From NCBI RefSeq assembly GCF_943736985.1, contig NZ_CALSFS010000003.1, positions 1 through 64,000 of the forward strand: 64,000 nucleotides of DNA. The letters run 5' to 3'. A model generated the notes under the pieces. That model did no database searches, was not told the origin of the DNA, and worked only from the letters and a program-made list of their open reading frames with translations. Source of the DNA: Clostridium sp. Marseille-Q2269. GTDB lineage: Bacteria > Bacillota > Clostridia > Clostridiales > Clostridiaceae. Shown in pieces: positions 1 through 8,182 of the stretch (positions are counted from its first letter, which is position 1; every line of letters begins with the position of its first letter). Made by a program: the position numbers and the translations under genes.

Positions 1-16
1 AATATACATGCTATAT

Positions 17-92
17 GCTGGCATGGCTCAATTGGCAGAGCAGCTGACTTGTAATCAGCAGGTTGTAGGTTCGATTCCTATTGCCAGCTCCA
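17..92 (+). tRNA. tRNA-Thr (UGU anticodon)
   Basis: The acceptor stem GCTGGCA (17-23) pairs with TGCCAGC (82-88). The anticodon stem GCTGA/TCAGC encloses the seven-base loop CTTGTAA, giving anticodon UGU (Thr, ACA codons). The T arm contains GGTTCGATTCC, and the discriminator T is followed by an encoded CCA (90-92). A bidirectional terminator lies about 65 bp downstream. Confidence 0.97.
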
Positions 93-155
93 GTCAAAGA
101 ACTATATGCTTTCAAAGGTGATTGTATATAGTTTTTATTATTTATTATACATATA

Positions 156-195
156 AAATAAAGTAGCTAGAAATCTAGCTACTTTATTTGTTTTG
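156..195. terminator. bidirectional intrinsic terminator
   Basis: A perfect 15-bp inverted repeat (156-170 and 175-189) with a 4-base AAAT loop is flanked by A-rich and T-rich tracts. It separates tRNA-Thr from the convergent dnaC-like gene and overlaps the last codons of that gene. Confidence 0.8.
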
Positions 196-1161
196 TATAT
201 TTTTTTGAATTCTGATATCATCACAATAAAATTTACATAATGTAAAGCTACCAAGAAGTCTGGAAGATATTCTCTCAGAGTAATTTTTTAGAATCATCTC
301 TATGCTGTAGTTTGATGATACTATCATTTTTTTCCTTATGAGTAGTTTTTTGTTTATGAAGTTGAATAATTCTACTTTTGAAAATTCGTTTATAGATTCT
401 GTACCTAAATCATCTATTATAAGTAAATCACAATTTATAAGAATATCTTCTAAGTGTTTATTATTAGTAAATCTAATAGTTTTTAAATTTTGTATTAGTT
501 CATCAGCAGTACGGTAAACCACAAAATGGCCTCTATCTAATAATTCCTTAGCAACACAATTAGATAGGAATGTTTTCCCTGTACCAGGGGTACCAATAAA
601 CATAAAGTTCTCATCTGTACTATTAAAGGTTTCTATAAAATGCCACATTTTATTTAATATTTTTTCTATATTTTTTTTTGGTGTATCAGAATGAAAATCC
701 GTTTTTTCATTGGTGAAATATTCAAAATTAAAATTGCTAAAATTATTTGTATTAAGTATATGTTTTAAATCTGAATCTTTATAATATAATTTTATTAGTT
801 TTTGCTTATAACAGGAACATTTTTTATTATTAACATAACCTGTATCTTTACATTTATTACAGTGATAATTAATTTCTAAAAAATTCATGTCATAATCGTT
901 ACTAACTAGAAGTTCAGATTTCTTTATTCTTAAATCTGTTATTTTATTTTTTATAATATGAATATATTGTTCTGATTTATCAGGATTTTTTAATATATTT
1001 ATAGACATTTCTATAGAAAGTTTAGCTATTTCTTCTTCGATTTTTATTACTTCAGGTAATCTTTTTTCTATTTCTTTTCTTCTATTTTTTAAAGCTAAGG
1101 ATTCTTCTTCTCTAATCTTTTCATATTCTTTTAGGATTTCTGATTTATAACCCTTAATCAT
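184..1161 (-). CDS. DnaC/DnaI-like helicase-loader ATPase
   Basis: This 325-residue protein resembles the DnaC/DnaI AAA+ loaders that place the replicative helicase on DNA. The N-terminal third is a charged, probably coiled-coil segment. A cysteine cluster at about residues 101-117 (CxxC then CxC) resembles the zinc-binding element of Gram-positive DnaI proteins. Walker A GTPGTGKT is at about 190-197, and a Walker B (LLIIDDLG) follows. The ATG overlaps the end of the upstream dnaD-like gene by 8 nt, so the two are co-transcribed and translationally coupled. Pairing with a DnaD protein fits a primosome role. A phage- or IstB-type ATPase is the main alternative, but nothing phage-like is nearby. 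Confidence 0.85.
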   Translation of the reverse strand: MIKGYKSEILKEYEKIREEESLALKNRRKEIEKRLPEVIKIEEEIAKLSIEMSINILKNPDKSEQYIHIIKNKITDLRIKKSELLVSNDYDMNFLEINYHCNKCKDTGYVNNKKCSCYKQKLIKLYYKDSDLKHILNTNNFSNFNFEYFTNEKTDFHSDTPKKNIEKILNKMWHFIETFNSTDENFMFIGTPGTGKTFLSNCVAKELLDRGHFVVYRTADELIQNLKTIRFTNNKHLEDILINCDLLIIDDLGTESINEFSKVELFNFINKKLLIRKKMIVSSNYSIEMILKNYSERISSRLLGSFTLCKFYCDDIRIQKNIQNK

Positions 1162-2173
1162 TGTTATCCCATCCTAATAATTTTTTTTCTAATTCTTTAA
1201 AATCATAATTTCTTTGTTCGAAATCATTAAATTTATCTTTTTTAACAGGAGGACTATAGGTTTTATTATCTTTTTTGTATGTTTTTTTACTGTTATCTTT
1301 TAATGTAACATCATCTAATGTTTTTAAACCCTCTTTATGCCAACTATTTAATATTCCATCAATATATCTAAAGTCACCTTTATTTATTCTTTGAAAGCAG
1401 ATATCACAGGCTTTAAAGATCACATCTAAAGGGAAGCTATATATATTGATCCATTTGTCTAGAATTTCTTCTTGAGGTTTCATTATTTCTCCATCTTTTG
1501 CTCCTAAATAATTTAGTATTTTTCTTATTTTAACCCATTTATCTTCATGTTTTTTTATATACATTTGGGCATCATCTATAGTTTGTATTTTAGCATCAAA
1601 CCAGCCTAAAGCTATTTTTTCTATGTATCGCCAGTCAGTTTTTCCTTTAGAGACACAATATTGAATTAATAATAATATTATTTCAGGAGAAAAATTATAA
1701 TCTTTTATCCATTCTATATATACAGTCATTTCTTTAGAGGATAAAGGTCTAGACAAAAGTTTTTCTATATCTTGAAGCATATCTTTTACAGAGTTATTAT
1801 TTAATTCTTCTAGCAAATTTATGTTATCTTGAGAGATTGGACTATCTTCTAAAGTTAAAAATTCTATATTATAATTGCCCATATTATCTATAGGTTGTAT
1901 TTTTATTACCCCTTCATCGTTCCAGAAGTTCCAAGCATTCATTACGTCAGTTTGTAATAAATGTAATGTACTAGCTATTATCTCAGAGCTTACACCTATT
2001 TCCCCTGACATACAATATTTTAGCCCTAGAAGATATACTTTTACGAATTCTCCTCGGGCTTTCGGCATAAATTTATCTATGAAAATGTTACTTACAGGAG
2101 TATAGTTCCAATTGCTATTCTTAAATACAAAAGTACTCAAAGGTGTATCACCTACCTTTTGATTATTATTCAC
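1154..2173 (-). CDS. DnaD domain protein (primosome component)
   Basis: The 339-residue protein has a winged-helix-like N-terminal region (about 20-110) and two DnaD-type C-terminal helical modules (about 125-200 and 210-290). These contain the recurring acidic/Trp pattern of the family (YIEWIKDYNFSPEIILLLIQYC, shown here only in part: EIILLLIQYC). DnaD proteins remodel DNA and help recruit the helicase loader. The start is GTG (2173) with no convincing SD, so the exact start is uncertain. The C-terminal tail is Lys/Asp-rich and probably disordered. It heads a two-gene operon with the DnaC/DnaI-like ATPase. Confidence 0.82.
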   Translation of the reverse strand: MNNNQKVGDTPLSTFVFKNSNWNYTPVSNIFIDKFMPKARGEFVKVYLLGLKYCMSGEIGVSSEIIASTLHLLQTDVMNAWNFWNDEGVIKIQPIDNMGNYNIEFLTLEDSPISQDNINLLEELNNNSVKDMLQDIEKLLSRPLSSKEMTVYIEWIKDYNFSPEIILLLIQYCVSKGKTDWRYIEKIALGWFDAKIQTIDDAQMYIKKHEDKWVKIRKILNYLGAKDGEIMKPQEEILDKWINIYSFPLDVIFKACDICFQRINKGDFRYIDGILNSWHKEGLKTLDDVTLKDNSKKTYKKDNKTYSPPVKKDKFNDFEQRNYDFKELEKKLLGWDNND

Positions 2174-2319
2174 ATTAATTAATTATATCAAACTATAAAT
2201 ATTATTACAATGATAGGTGTATTCCAAGCTAATTATGGAAATAATATTTATAGTTATAAAACATAATAATTAGGGAATACTAAAGTCTATATTTTATAAA
2301 AATTAAAAAGGGTGATATT

Positions 2320-3255
2320 TTGAGTAAGAGTATATGGAAGAGATTTATTTTACTATTTTCTATAGGGGTTACCTTTTTCATAATGGCCTATGGTTATATT
2401 CATACTAGACCTAACGCCTATGAGGTAGTAATAAATAATAAGCCTGTAGCCTATGTAAAAAATAAACAAGATTTTAATAAAATATATAAGGAAGTAAAAA
2501 ATAATACAAAAGAAAGATTTAAATTAAACATAAACAATAATATAGATTTTAAGAATATAAGAGTAAATGGAGATATATTTACAAGTAATGATTTTATAAA
2601 AAAATCTATATTAGAAAACTCAAATATAAAAGTAAAAGCTTTTAAAATAAAATTAGGAGATGAATTTATAGGAACTTTATTAACTAAAAAAGAATTGCAA
2701 GATTTAAATAAATTAATAATTAAAAAATATTCCATAAATATTATAGATGATATAAAAATAAAAGAGGAAATGTTAAAAGTTCAAGATGTAAATACTCCAG
2801 ATGATCTTATAAAAAATATATCTCAGTCCCAAAATTTAAAGAATTTTATGAATAGTAAAAGGCTTTCAAGAGGCGTTTCAGGTGAAACAATGATCTTAAA
2901 AATGCCAGCCAATGGATGTATAACATCTAAATTTGGTAAAAGATGGGGTAGATTCCATAAAGGAATAGATATAGGAGCTGCTAGTGGTACCGCTATTTAT
3001 TCCAGCTTAGATGGTAAAGTTATATACTCTGGATGGCAAGAAGGATATGGGAAGGTTATAAAGATAAAACATAATTCTGAACTTACTACTATATATGCAC
3101 ATTGTAGCAAGTTAAATGTTGAAATTGATAAATATGTTAAAAAAGGAGAAAAGATAGGGGAAGTAGGTAGTACAGGAAGAAGTACAGGTCCTCATCTACA
3201 CTTTGAAGTAAGAAAAAATAATGAACCCTGTAATCCAGCAATATATGTAAAATAA
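2320..3255 (+). CDS. membrane-anchored M23 family metallopeptidase
   Basis: The 311-residue protein has a short basic N-terminus and one hydrophobic helix (about 9-27), which should anchor it facing outward. A poorly conserved 150-residue linker is followed by a LytM/M23 peptidase domain (about 195-310). The zinc ligands are visible as HKGID (H213, D217) and the HLH motif (H294), with an accessory His in YAHC (H261). Such enzymes cut peptide cross-bridges in peptidoglycan or act as cell-wall and sporulation factors such as SpoIIQ. All catalytic residues are present, so it is probably active. The start is TTG, preceded by GGGTGAT at suitable spacing. It is monocistronic, ending at a terminator. 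Confidence 0.85.
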   Translation: MSKSIWKRFILLFSIGVTFFIMAYGYIHTRPNAYEVVINNKPVAYVKNKQDFNKIYKEVKNNTKERFKLNINNNIDFKNIRVNGDIFTSNDFIKKSILENSNIKVKAFKIKLGDEFIGTLLTKKELQDLNKLIIKKYSINIIDDIKIKEEMLKVQDVNTPDDLIKNISQSQNLKNFMNSKRLSRGVSGETMILKMPANGCITSKFGKRWGRFHKGIDIGAASGTAIYSSLDGKVIYSGWQEGYGKVIKIKHNSELTTIYAHCSKLNVEIDKYVKKGEKIGEVGSTGRSTGPHLHFEVRKNNEPCNPAIYVK

Positions 3256-3260
3256 TAATG

Positions 3261-3297
3261 AAAAAATATCGCTAAGATTGACAGTGATATTTTTTTA
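3261..3297 (+). terminator. intrinsic terminator of the M23 gene
   Basis: The stem AAAATATCGCT pairs with AGTGATATTTT (one G-U pair) and is followed by a run of T. Its loop contains the -35 element of the next promoter, so terminator and fab promoter are interleaved. Confidence 0.75.
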
Positions 3298-3306
3298 TTA
3301 TATACT
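3278..3306 (+). promoter_or_regulatory. sigma-A promoter of the fatty-acid operon
   Basis: TTGACA (3278-3283), a 17-bp spacer and TATACT (3301-3306) form a near-consensus promoter. The predicted start of transcription (about 3313) falls inside the first FabT-type palindrome, about 40 nt before the first gene. Confidence 0.8.
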
Positions 3307-3334
3307 TTGACTATCAAAATATTTGACTATCAAA
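3306..3334 (+). promoter_or_regulatory. two tandem FabT-type operators
   Basis: Two identical copies of TTTGACTATCAAA (3306-3318 and 3322-3334), each a TTTGA/TCAAA palindrome, sit 16 bp apart. They match the FabT box known from streptococci and lactococci. They overlap the end of the -10 element and the predicted +1, so bound repressor would block initiation. A FabT/MarR gene is the second gene of the operon, implying autoregulation. Confidence 0.8.
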
Positions 3335-3353
3335 AAAGTGAGGAGAAGAATAA

Positions 3354-4412
3354 ATGGGGTTTGAACCTTTAAAGATAGGAAATTTAATTTCTAATATACC
3401 CATAATTCAAGGTGGTATGGGTGTAGGTGTATCAGGATACAATTTAGCAGCTGCAGTAGCAAATAACGGAGCTATAGGAGTAATATCTGCGGCTCAAATA
3501 GGATATAGAGAATGGGACTTTAGAACAAATACTAAAGAAGCTAATATGAGAGCATTAAGAATGGAAATAAGAAAAGCAAGAGAATTATCTCCTGATGGAA
3601 TTCTTGGTGTAAATATAATGGTGGCTATGAATAATTATGAAGAATTAGTTAATATTTGTTTAGAAGAAAAAATAGATATAATAATTTCTGGAGCTGGATT
3701 ACCATTAAAATTACCAAAGTACACAAAAGATAGCCATATTAAAATAGCCCCTATAGTTTCTTCAAGAAAAGCTGCAACTATAATAATAAAACAATGGATA
3801 AAAAAATATGACAAATTACCTGATCTAATAATTGTAGAAGGACCATTAGCAGGTGGTCATCTTGGATTTAAGTATGATGACTTAAGTGGTGAAAAGGTTA
3901 ATTTAGAAGATATTTTAAAGGATGTTTTAGAGGAAGTAAAAATTTATGAGAATGAATTTAGTATTGATATACCTGTAGTAGCAGCAGGAGGAATATATGA
4001 TAAAGATGATATAAAAAATTTTATAGATTTGGGAGCTAGTGGTGTGCAAATGGCCACAAGATTTATAGCCACAGAAGAGTGTGATGCACACATTAATTTT
4101 AAAAAAGCTTTTGTTGATTGTAAAAAAGAAGATATAAAAATAATTAAAAGCCCTGTAGGATTGCCAGGAAGAGCTATGAAAAATAGTTTTGTAGATAAAG
4201 TATGTAATGGAAGAATAAATCCAGAGTTTTGCTTTAATTGCTTAAAAAGTTGTAACCCTAAAGAAACTCCTTATTGTATATCTAAAGCATTGATAGAATC
4301 AGTAAAAGGAAATTTAGAAGAGGGATTAATATTTACAGGAAGTAATGGATATAAAATAGATAAAATTACTACCGTAAAAGATTTAATAAGAGAGTTGACA
4401 GAAAATATATAA
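3354..4412 (+). CDS. NMO/FabK-superfamily flavoprotein, possible FabX-like
   Basis: This 352-residue TIM-barrel flavoprotein belongs to the nitronate monooxygenase/FabK superfamily. It shows the N-terminal PIIQGGMGVGVS motif, the GGHLG motif with the family's active-site His (H169), and the phosphate-binding AAGGI and GVQMATRF segments. Unlike the downstream fabK, it has four clustered cysteines near the C-terminus (C293, C296, C300, C308; spacing CxxCx3Cx7C) that could hold an Fe-S cluster. It is the first gene after the FabT operators, 19 bp ahead of fabT, so a role in fatty-acid synthesis is likely. Helicobacter FabX, an NMO-family FMN and [4Fe-4S] enzyme, makes unsaturated acyl-ACP. A similar role here is inference. 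A plain NMO-like oxidoreductase is the conservative call. Confidence 0.8.
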   Translation: MGFEPLKIGNLISNIPIIQGGMGVGVSGYNLAAAVANNGAIGVISAAQIGYREWDFRTNTKEANMRALRMEIRKARELSPDGILGVNIMVAMNNYEELVNICLEEKIDIIISGAGLPLKLPKYTKDSHIKIAPIVSSRKAATIIIKQWIKKYDKLPDLIIVEGPLAGGHLGFKYDDLSGEKVNLEDILKDVLEEVKIYENEFSIDIPVVAAGGIYDKDDIKNFIDLGASGVQMATRFIATEECDAHINFKKAFVDCKKEDIKIIKSPVGLPGRAMKNSFVDKVCNGRINPEFCFNCLKSCNPKETPYCISKALIESVKGNLEEGLIFTGSNGYKIDKITTVKDLIRELTENI

Positions 4413-4431
4413 GAAGAGAAGTGGTGATTTT

Positions 4432-4905
4432 TTGAGTAAATCAATAAATGTTTTAAATTCACTTTTAGTAGATACATTTAATGATATATTAACCATTGAA
4501 CAGCAAGCATTACAATCTGGTTTATTTAAAGATATATCTGTTACAGAGATACACACCATTGAGGCAATCGGTATGTATGAATCTAAAAGTATGTCACAGG
4601 TAGCTATGGATTTAGGAATAACTGTAGGAACTTTAACTACTGCAGCAAATAATCTTGCTAAAAAAGAGTATGTAACAAGAAAAAGATGTGAAGAAGATAG
4701 AAGAATTGTTCAAATTAAATTAACTAAAAAAGGTAAACTGGCATATAGAATTCATGATAAATTTCATAGTGATATGATTAGGGCTACCATAGAAGGATTA
4801 ACAAAAGAAGAGGAAACAGTACTTATAAAATCCTTGGATAAACTAAATAATTTTTTCAAGGAAAAATATGCTTTGAAAAAATATATTAATAAGGGAGAAA
4901 AATAA
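4432..4905 (+). CDS. fabT: MarR-family fatty-acid repressor FabT
   Basis: The 157-residue protein has a MarR winged-helix fold. The recognition helix region is about 54-75 (SMSQVAMDLGITVGTLTTA) and the wing is RKRCEEDRRIVQIKLTKKG at about 82-100. FabT represses fab genes, with long-chain acyl-ACP as co-repressor in streptococci. The start is TTG (4432) after GTGGTGAT. It lies in the operon whose promoter carries two FabT-type palindromes, so autoregulation is expected. Its stop overlaps the fabH start by one base (TAATG), which indicates translational coupling. Confidence 0.9.
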   Translation: MSKSINVLNSLLVDTFNDILTIEQQALQSGLFKDISVTEIHTIEAIGMYESKSMSQVAMDLGITVGTLTTAANNLAKKEYVTRKRCEEDRRIVQIKLTKKGKLAYRIHDKFHSDMIRATIEGLTKEEETVLIKSLDKLNNFFKEKYALKKYINKGEK

Positions 4906-5885
4906 TGAGTAATATTAGCATTATTGGAACTGGAAGTTATGTACCTAATAATATTATTACTAATGATTTTTTATCAACTATAGTAGATACCAGTGATGAA
5001 TGGATAAAAAGTAGAACGGGTATATCCGAGAGAAGAATCTCTAAAGGAGAAACTACTATTTATATGGCCACAGAATCTGCAAAGGAATCTATAAAAAATG
5101 CCAATATAAATGTTGAAGATTTAGATTTAATAATAGTTGCTACATTAACTCCAGATAATTTTATGCCATCTACGGCTTGCAGTGTTCAAAAAGAGATAGG
5201 AGCTATAAATGCCTTATGCTTTGATATATCAGCAGCTTGTTCAGGCTTTATATATGGTCTTGAAATTGCTTGCTCTATGTTAAAAAGTAGTTCTAGAAGT
5301 AAAGCTTTAGTAATAGGGGCCGAAAATTTATCTAAAATAGTTGACTGGGAAGATAGAAATACTTGTGTACTATTTGGAGATGGAGCAGGTGCCGCTGTAT
5401 TAAGTAAAACTAAAGAAGAAGGAATATTAGACTTTCATTCTGGATCAAATGGATTAAAAGGCGAACATCTTACTTGTGGAGCTTTAGAAGTAAATAATAT
5501 TCTTAGTAAAGATAATGAATTTATAAATAATAAATTTATAAAGATGAATGGTAAGGAAATATTTAGATTTGCAGTAGGGGCAATGAGTGAAACTATTTGT
5601 AATATACAAGAAAAGACTAAATGGGATTTAAGTGAAATTAAGTATATTATATCCCATCAAGCTAATTCTAGAATAATAGAGTATACTGCTAAAAAACTTA
5701 ATACAAGTAGAGATAAGTTTTATATGAATTTAGATAAATATGGCAACACATCTGCAGCTAGTATACCTATAGCTTTAGATGAGGCTAATAAAAAAGGCTT
5801 ACTAAATAAGGAAGATAAAATTATTTTAGTAGGATTTGGTGGTGGCTTAACATTTGGTGGAGTGGCCATTTCATGGAGTGTCTAA
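4905..5885 (+). CDS. fabH: beta-ketoacyl-ACP synthase III
   Basis: FabH condenses acetyl-CoA (or another short acyl-CoA) with malonyl-ACP to start fatty-acid synthesis. At 326 residues it is normal length, and the Cys-His-Asn triad is intact: C112 in SAACSGF, H251 in SHQAN and N281 in YGNTSAAS. The C-terminal GFGGGLTFGG loop is also present. The ATG overlaps the fabT stop. The acyl-primer preference (straight or branched) cannot be read from sequence alone. Confidence 0.97.
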   Translation: MSNISIIGTGSYVPNNIITNDFLSTIVDTSDEWIKSRTGISERRISKGETTIYMATESAKESIKNANINVEDLDLIIVATLTPDNFMPSTACSVQKEIGAINALCFDISAACSGFIYGLEIACSMLKSSSRSKALVIGAENLSKIVDWEDRNTCVLFGDGAGAAVLSKTKEEGILDFHSGSNGLKGEHLTCGALEVNNILSKDNEFINNKFIKMNGKEIFRFAVGAMSETICNIQEKTKWDLSEIKYIISHQANSRIIEYTAKKLNTSRDKFYMNLDKYGNTSAASIPIALDEANKKGLLNKEDKIILVGFGGGLTFGGVAISWSV

Positions 5886-5927
5886 TTTAAAAATAAAATA
5901 AATATAAATTTAGGAGGAACAATAATT

Positions 5928-6152
5928 ATGGTATTTGAAAAAGTTAAAGAAATTATAGTAGAACAATTAGATTTAGATGAGGGTGAAGTTAAATTAGAAA
6001 CATCATTTGAAGATTTAGGAGTAGATTCTCTTGATTTATTTCAGATAATAATAGAAATAGAAGAAGCCTTCGATATACAAGTAGAAGAAGCAGAAAAAAT
6101 AAGAACTGTAGAAGAAGCAGTAAAATATGTTGAAAGTAAAATAGAAAAATAA
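5928..6152 (+). CDS. acpP: acyl carrier protein
   Basis: The 74-residue acidic protein has the phosphopantetheine attachment motif GVDSLD with Ser34, and the usual four-helix ACP pattern. It carries the growing acyl chain for every Fab enzyme encoded here. A good SD (AGGAGG) precedes the ATG. It is followed by a 121-bp gap with a strong hairpin, the longest gap inside the operon, which may raise ACP expression relative to downstream genes. Confidence 0.97.
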   Translation: MVFEKVKEIIVEQLDLDEGEVKLETSFEDLGVDSLDLFQIIIEIEEAFDIQVEEAEKIRTVEEAVKYVESKIEK

Positions 6153-6168
6153 AAAAGAATAAAAAAGA

Positions 6169-6187
6169 GGACCATCTATGATGGTCC
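6169..6187 (+). other. intra-operon hairpin after acpP
   Basis: The perfect 8-bp stem GGACCATC/GATGGTCC with a 3-base loop sits 16 nt after the acpP stop. No long T-run follows (ATAAAATT), so it looks like a leaky attenuator or mRNA-stabilising/processing stem more than a full terminator. Confidence 0.6.
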
Positions 6188-6273
6188 ATAAAATTAAAAA
6201 GCCATTTAGATATATAACATAAATATTTAGTAATAAACTACAGATTTAAAATTTCTAGGGAGGATTTAAAACT

Positions 6274-7200
6274 ATGAAAGAATCCATATTTTCTCGTATG
6301 GTTGGAATAAAATATCCTATTATTCAAGGTGGAATGGCGTGGATTGCTGATAGCTCATTAGCCGCAGCAGTTTCTAATGCAGGAGGCCTTGGAATAATAA
6401 CAGGAAATGCACCAGTTGAATGGGTTAGACAGGAAATAAGAAAGGCAAAAGAATTAACAGATAAGCCTTTTGGTGTAAATATAATGCTTTTAGCAGAGAC
6501 AGCTGATGAAATAGCTCAAATGGTTTGTGACGAAGGAGTAAAAGTGGTTACTACAGGAGCTGGTAATCCAGGTAAGTATATAAAGAAATGGAAAGAACAT
6601 GGCATAACAGTTATACCTGTAGTTCCATCTATAGCTTTGGCTAAGAGAATGGAAAAGGCTGGAGTAGATGCTATAATAGCAGAAGGTTGCGAATCTGGTG
6701 GACATGTAGGTGAACTAACAACAATGGCTTTAATACCACAGATAGTAGATGCTGTAAATATACCTGTTATAGCAGCAGGAGGAATCGGAGACGGAAGAGG
6801 TATAGCAGCTAGTTTTATGTTAGGAGCAGATGCTGTTCAAGTAGGTACTAGATTTTTAGTAGCAAAAGAATGTACTGTGCATCAAAATTATAAAGATAAG
6901 GTTATAAAAGCTAAAGAAATAGATACACAAGTTACAGGTAGGGCAACAGGTCATCCAGTTAGAATTATAAGAAATAAGTTATCAAGAAAATTTCAAATAC
7001 TAGAAAAAGAAGGTGCACCAGTAGAAAAGCTTGAAGAACTAGGCAGGGGAGCATTAAGCAAGGCTGCAAAAGATGGAGATGTTGATAATGGCTCTGTTAT
7101 GGCAGGTCAAATTGCAGGACTTATAAATAAAGAACAAACTTGTGATGAAATTATAAATGAAATGTTTAATGAAGCCTATAAACTTTTAGGTTACAAATAA
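6274..7200 (+). CDS. fabK: enoyl-ACP reductase II (FMN-dependent)
   Basis: This 308-residue NMO-superfamily protein has the FabK layout: PIIQGGMAWIADSSLAAAVSNAGG in part at the N-terminus, a GCESGGHVG His motif, and AAGGIGDGRGI with GADAVQVGTRF phosphate-binding loops. FabK reduces trans-2-enoyl-ACP with NAD(P)H and FMN and replaces FabI in many Firmicutes; no fabI lies in the cluster. It has no C-terminal cysteine cluster, in contrast to the related first gene of the operon. SD AGGGAGG precedes the ATG. Confidence 0.95.
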   Translation: MKESIFSRMVGIKYPIIQGGMAWIADSSLAAAVSNAGGLGIITGNAPVEWVRQEIRKAKELTDKPFGVNIMLLAETADEIAQMVCDEGVKVVTTGAGNPGKYIKKWKEHGITVIPVVPSIALAKRMEKAGVDAIIAEGCESGGHVGELTTMALIPQIVDAVNIPVIAAGGIGDGRGIAASFMLGADAVQVGTRFLVAKECTVHQNYKDKVIKAKEIDTQVTGRATGHPVRIIRNKLSRKFQILEKEGAPVEKLEELGRGALSKAAKDGDVDNGSVMAGQIAGLINKEQTCDEIINEMFNEAYKLLGYK

Positions 7201-7220
7201 TATTTATTTTGGAGGATATT

Positions 7221-8165
7221 ATGTCAAAAATAGCTTTCATATTCTCAGGTCAAGGAGCTCAATATGTAGGTATGGGTAAAGAGCTATACGAAACTATTCC
7301 TGAATGTAGAGAAATATTTAATATAGCAGAACAAGTATTACAAATACCATTAACTAAAATATGTTTTGAAGGTCCAAAGGAAGAAATAGATAAGACAGAG
7401 AATACTCAACCCGCAATATTAACTCTTAGCATGGCTGCAATGGTAGCTTTAGAAAAGCATGGTATAAAACCACATATTACAGCAGGTTTAAGTTTAGGCG
7501 AGTATTCAGCTTTGGTTTGCAGTAAGGTTATAGATTTTGAAAAGGCAGTTTATTTGGTAAGAAAAAGAGGACAATATATGGAAAATGCTGTACCTAATGG
7601 TGTTGGTACTATGGCAGCTATAATAGGACTTAAAAGAGAAGTTGTTAAGGAAATTTGTGAAAGTGTAAAAGATATAGGAATAGTTCAAATAGCAAATATT
7701 AATTGCCCAGGACAGATTGTTATTTCCGGGGAAATAACAGCAGTAGAAAAGGCTTGTGACATAGCAAAAGAAAAAAGAGCACTAAAGTGTGTAAAACTTA
7801 GTGTTAGTGGGCCATTTCATAGCATTATGTTAAAGGAAGCTGGAGAAAAATTGTATGAAGAGTTACAGAAGGTAGAACTTAAATCTATAGAAGTTCCATT
7901 TATAACAAATGTTACAGGAGATTTTGTAACAGATACAAATAAAATAAAAGATTTACTTAAAAAGCAGGTTATGAGTACTGTACTTTGGGAAGATTCTATA
8001 AAAACAATGATAGATTTTGGAGTAGATACTTTTATAGAAATAGGTCCTTCAAAAGTTTTATCAGGTTTTGTTAAGAAAATAAATAGAAAAGTAAATATAT
8101 TAAATGTAGAAGATATGGATTCACTTAATAAAACAATAGAAACATTAAAAACAATAAATAGTTAG
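7221..8165 (+). CDS. fabD: malonyl-CoA:ACP transacylase
   Basis: FabD loads malonyl units from CoA onto ACP. The 314-residue product has the FSGQGAQ motif at its start, the nucleophile in GLSLGEYSA (S91; GLSLG in place of the commoner GHSLG) and the partner His in SGPFHS (H200). The ATG at 7221 is chosen because GGAGGA (7211-7216) lies 4-5 bases upstream. An in-frame TTG at 7209 would overlap the SD and is unlikely. Confidence 0.95.
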   Translation: MSKIAFIFSGQGAQYVGMGKELYETIPECREIFNIAEQVLQIPLTKICFEGPKEEIDKTENTQPAILTLSMAAMVALEKHGIKPHITAGLSLGEYSALVCSKVIDFEKAVYLVRKRGQYMENAVPNGVGTMAAIIGLKREVVKEICESVKDIGIVQIANINCPGQIVISGEITAVEKACDIAKEKRALKCVKLSVSGPFHSIMLKEAGEKLYEELQKVELKSIEVPFITNVTGDFVTDTNKIKDLLKKQVMSTVLWEDSIKTMIDFGVDTFIEIGPSKVLSGFVKKINRKVNILNVEDMDSLNKTIETLKTINS

Positions 8166-8182
8166 GAGAGTTAGGTAATAAT

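Noticed and set aside
5989-6189. Minus-strand frame opposite acpP
   Set aside because: The product is a Phe/Leu run caused by the acidic GAA/GAT codons of acpP read backwards; no SD, no plausible protein.
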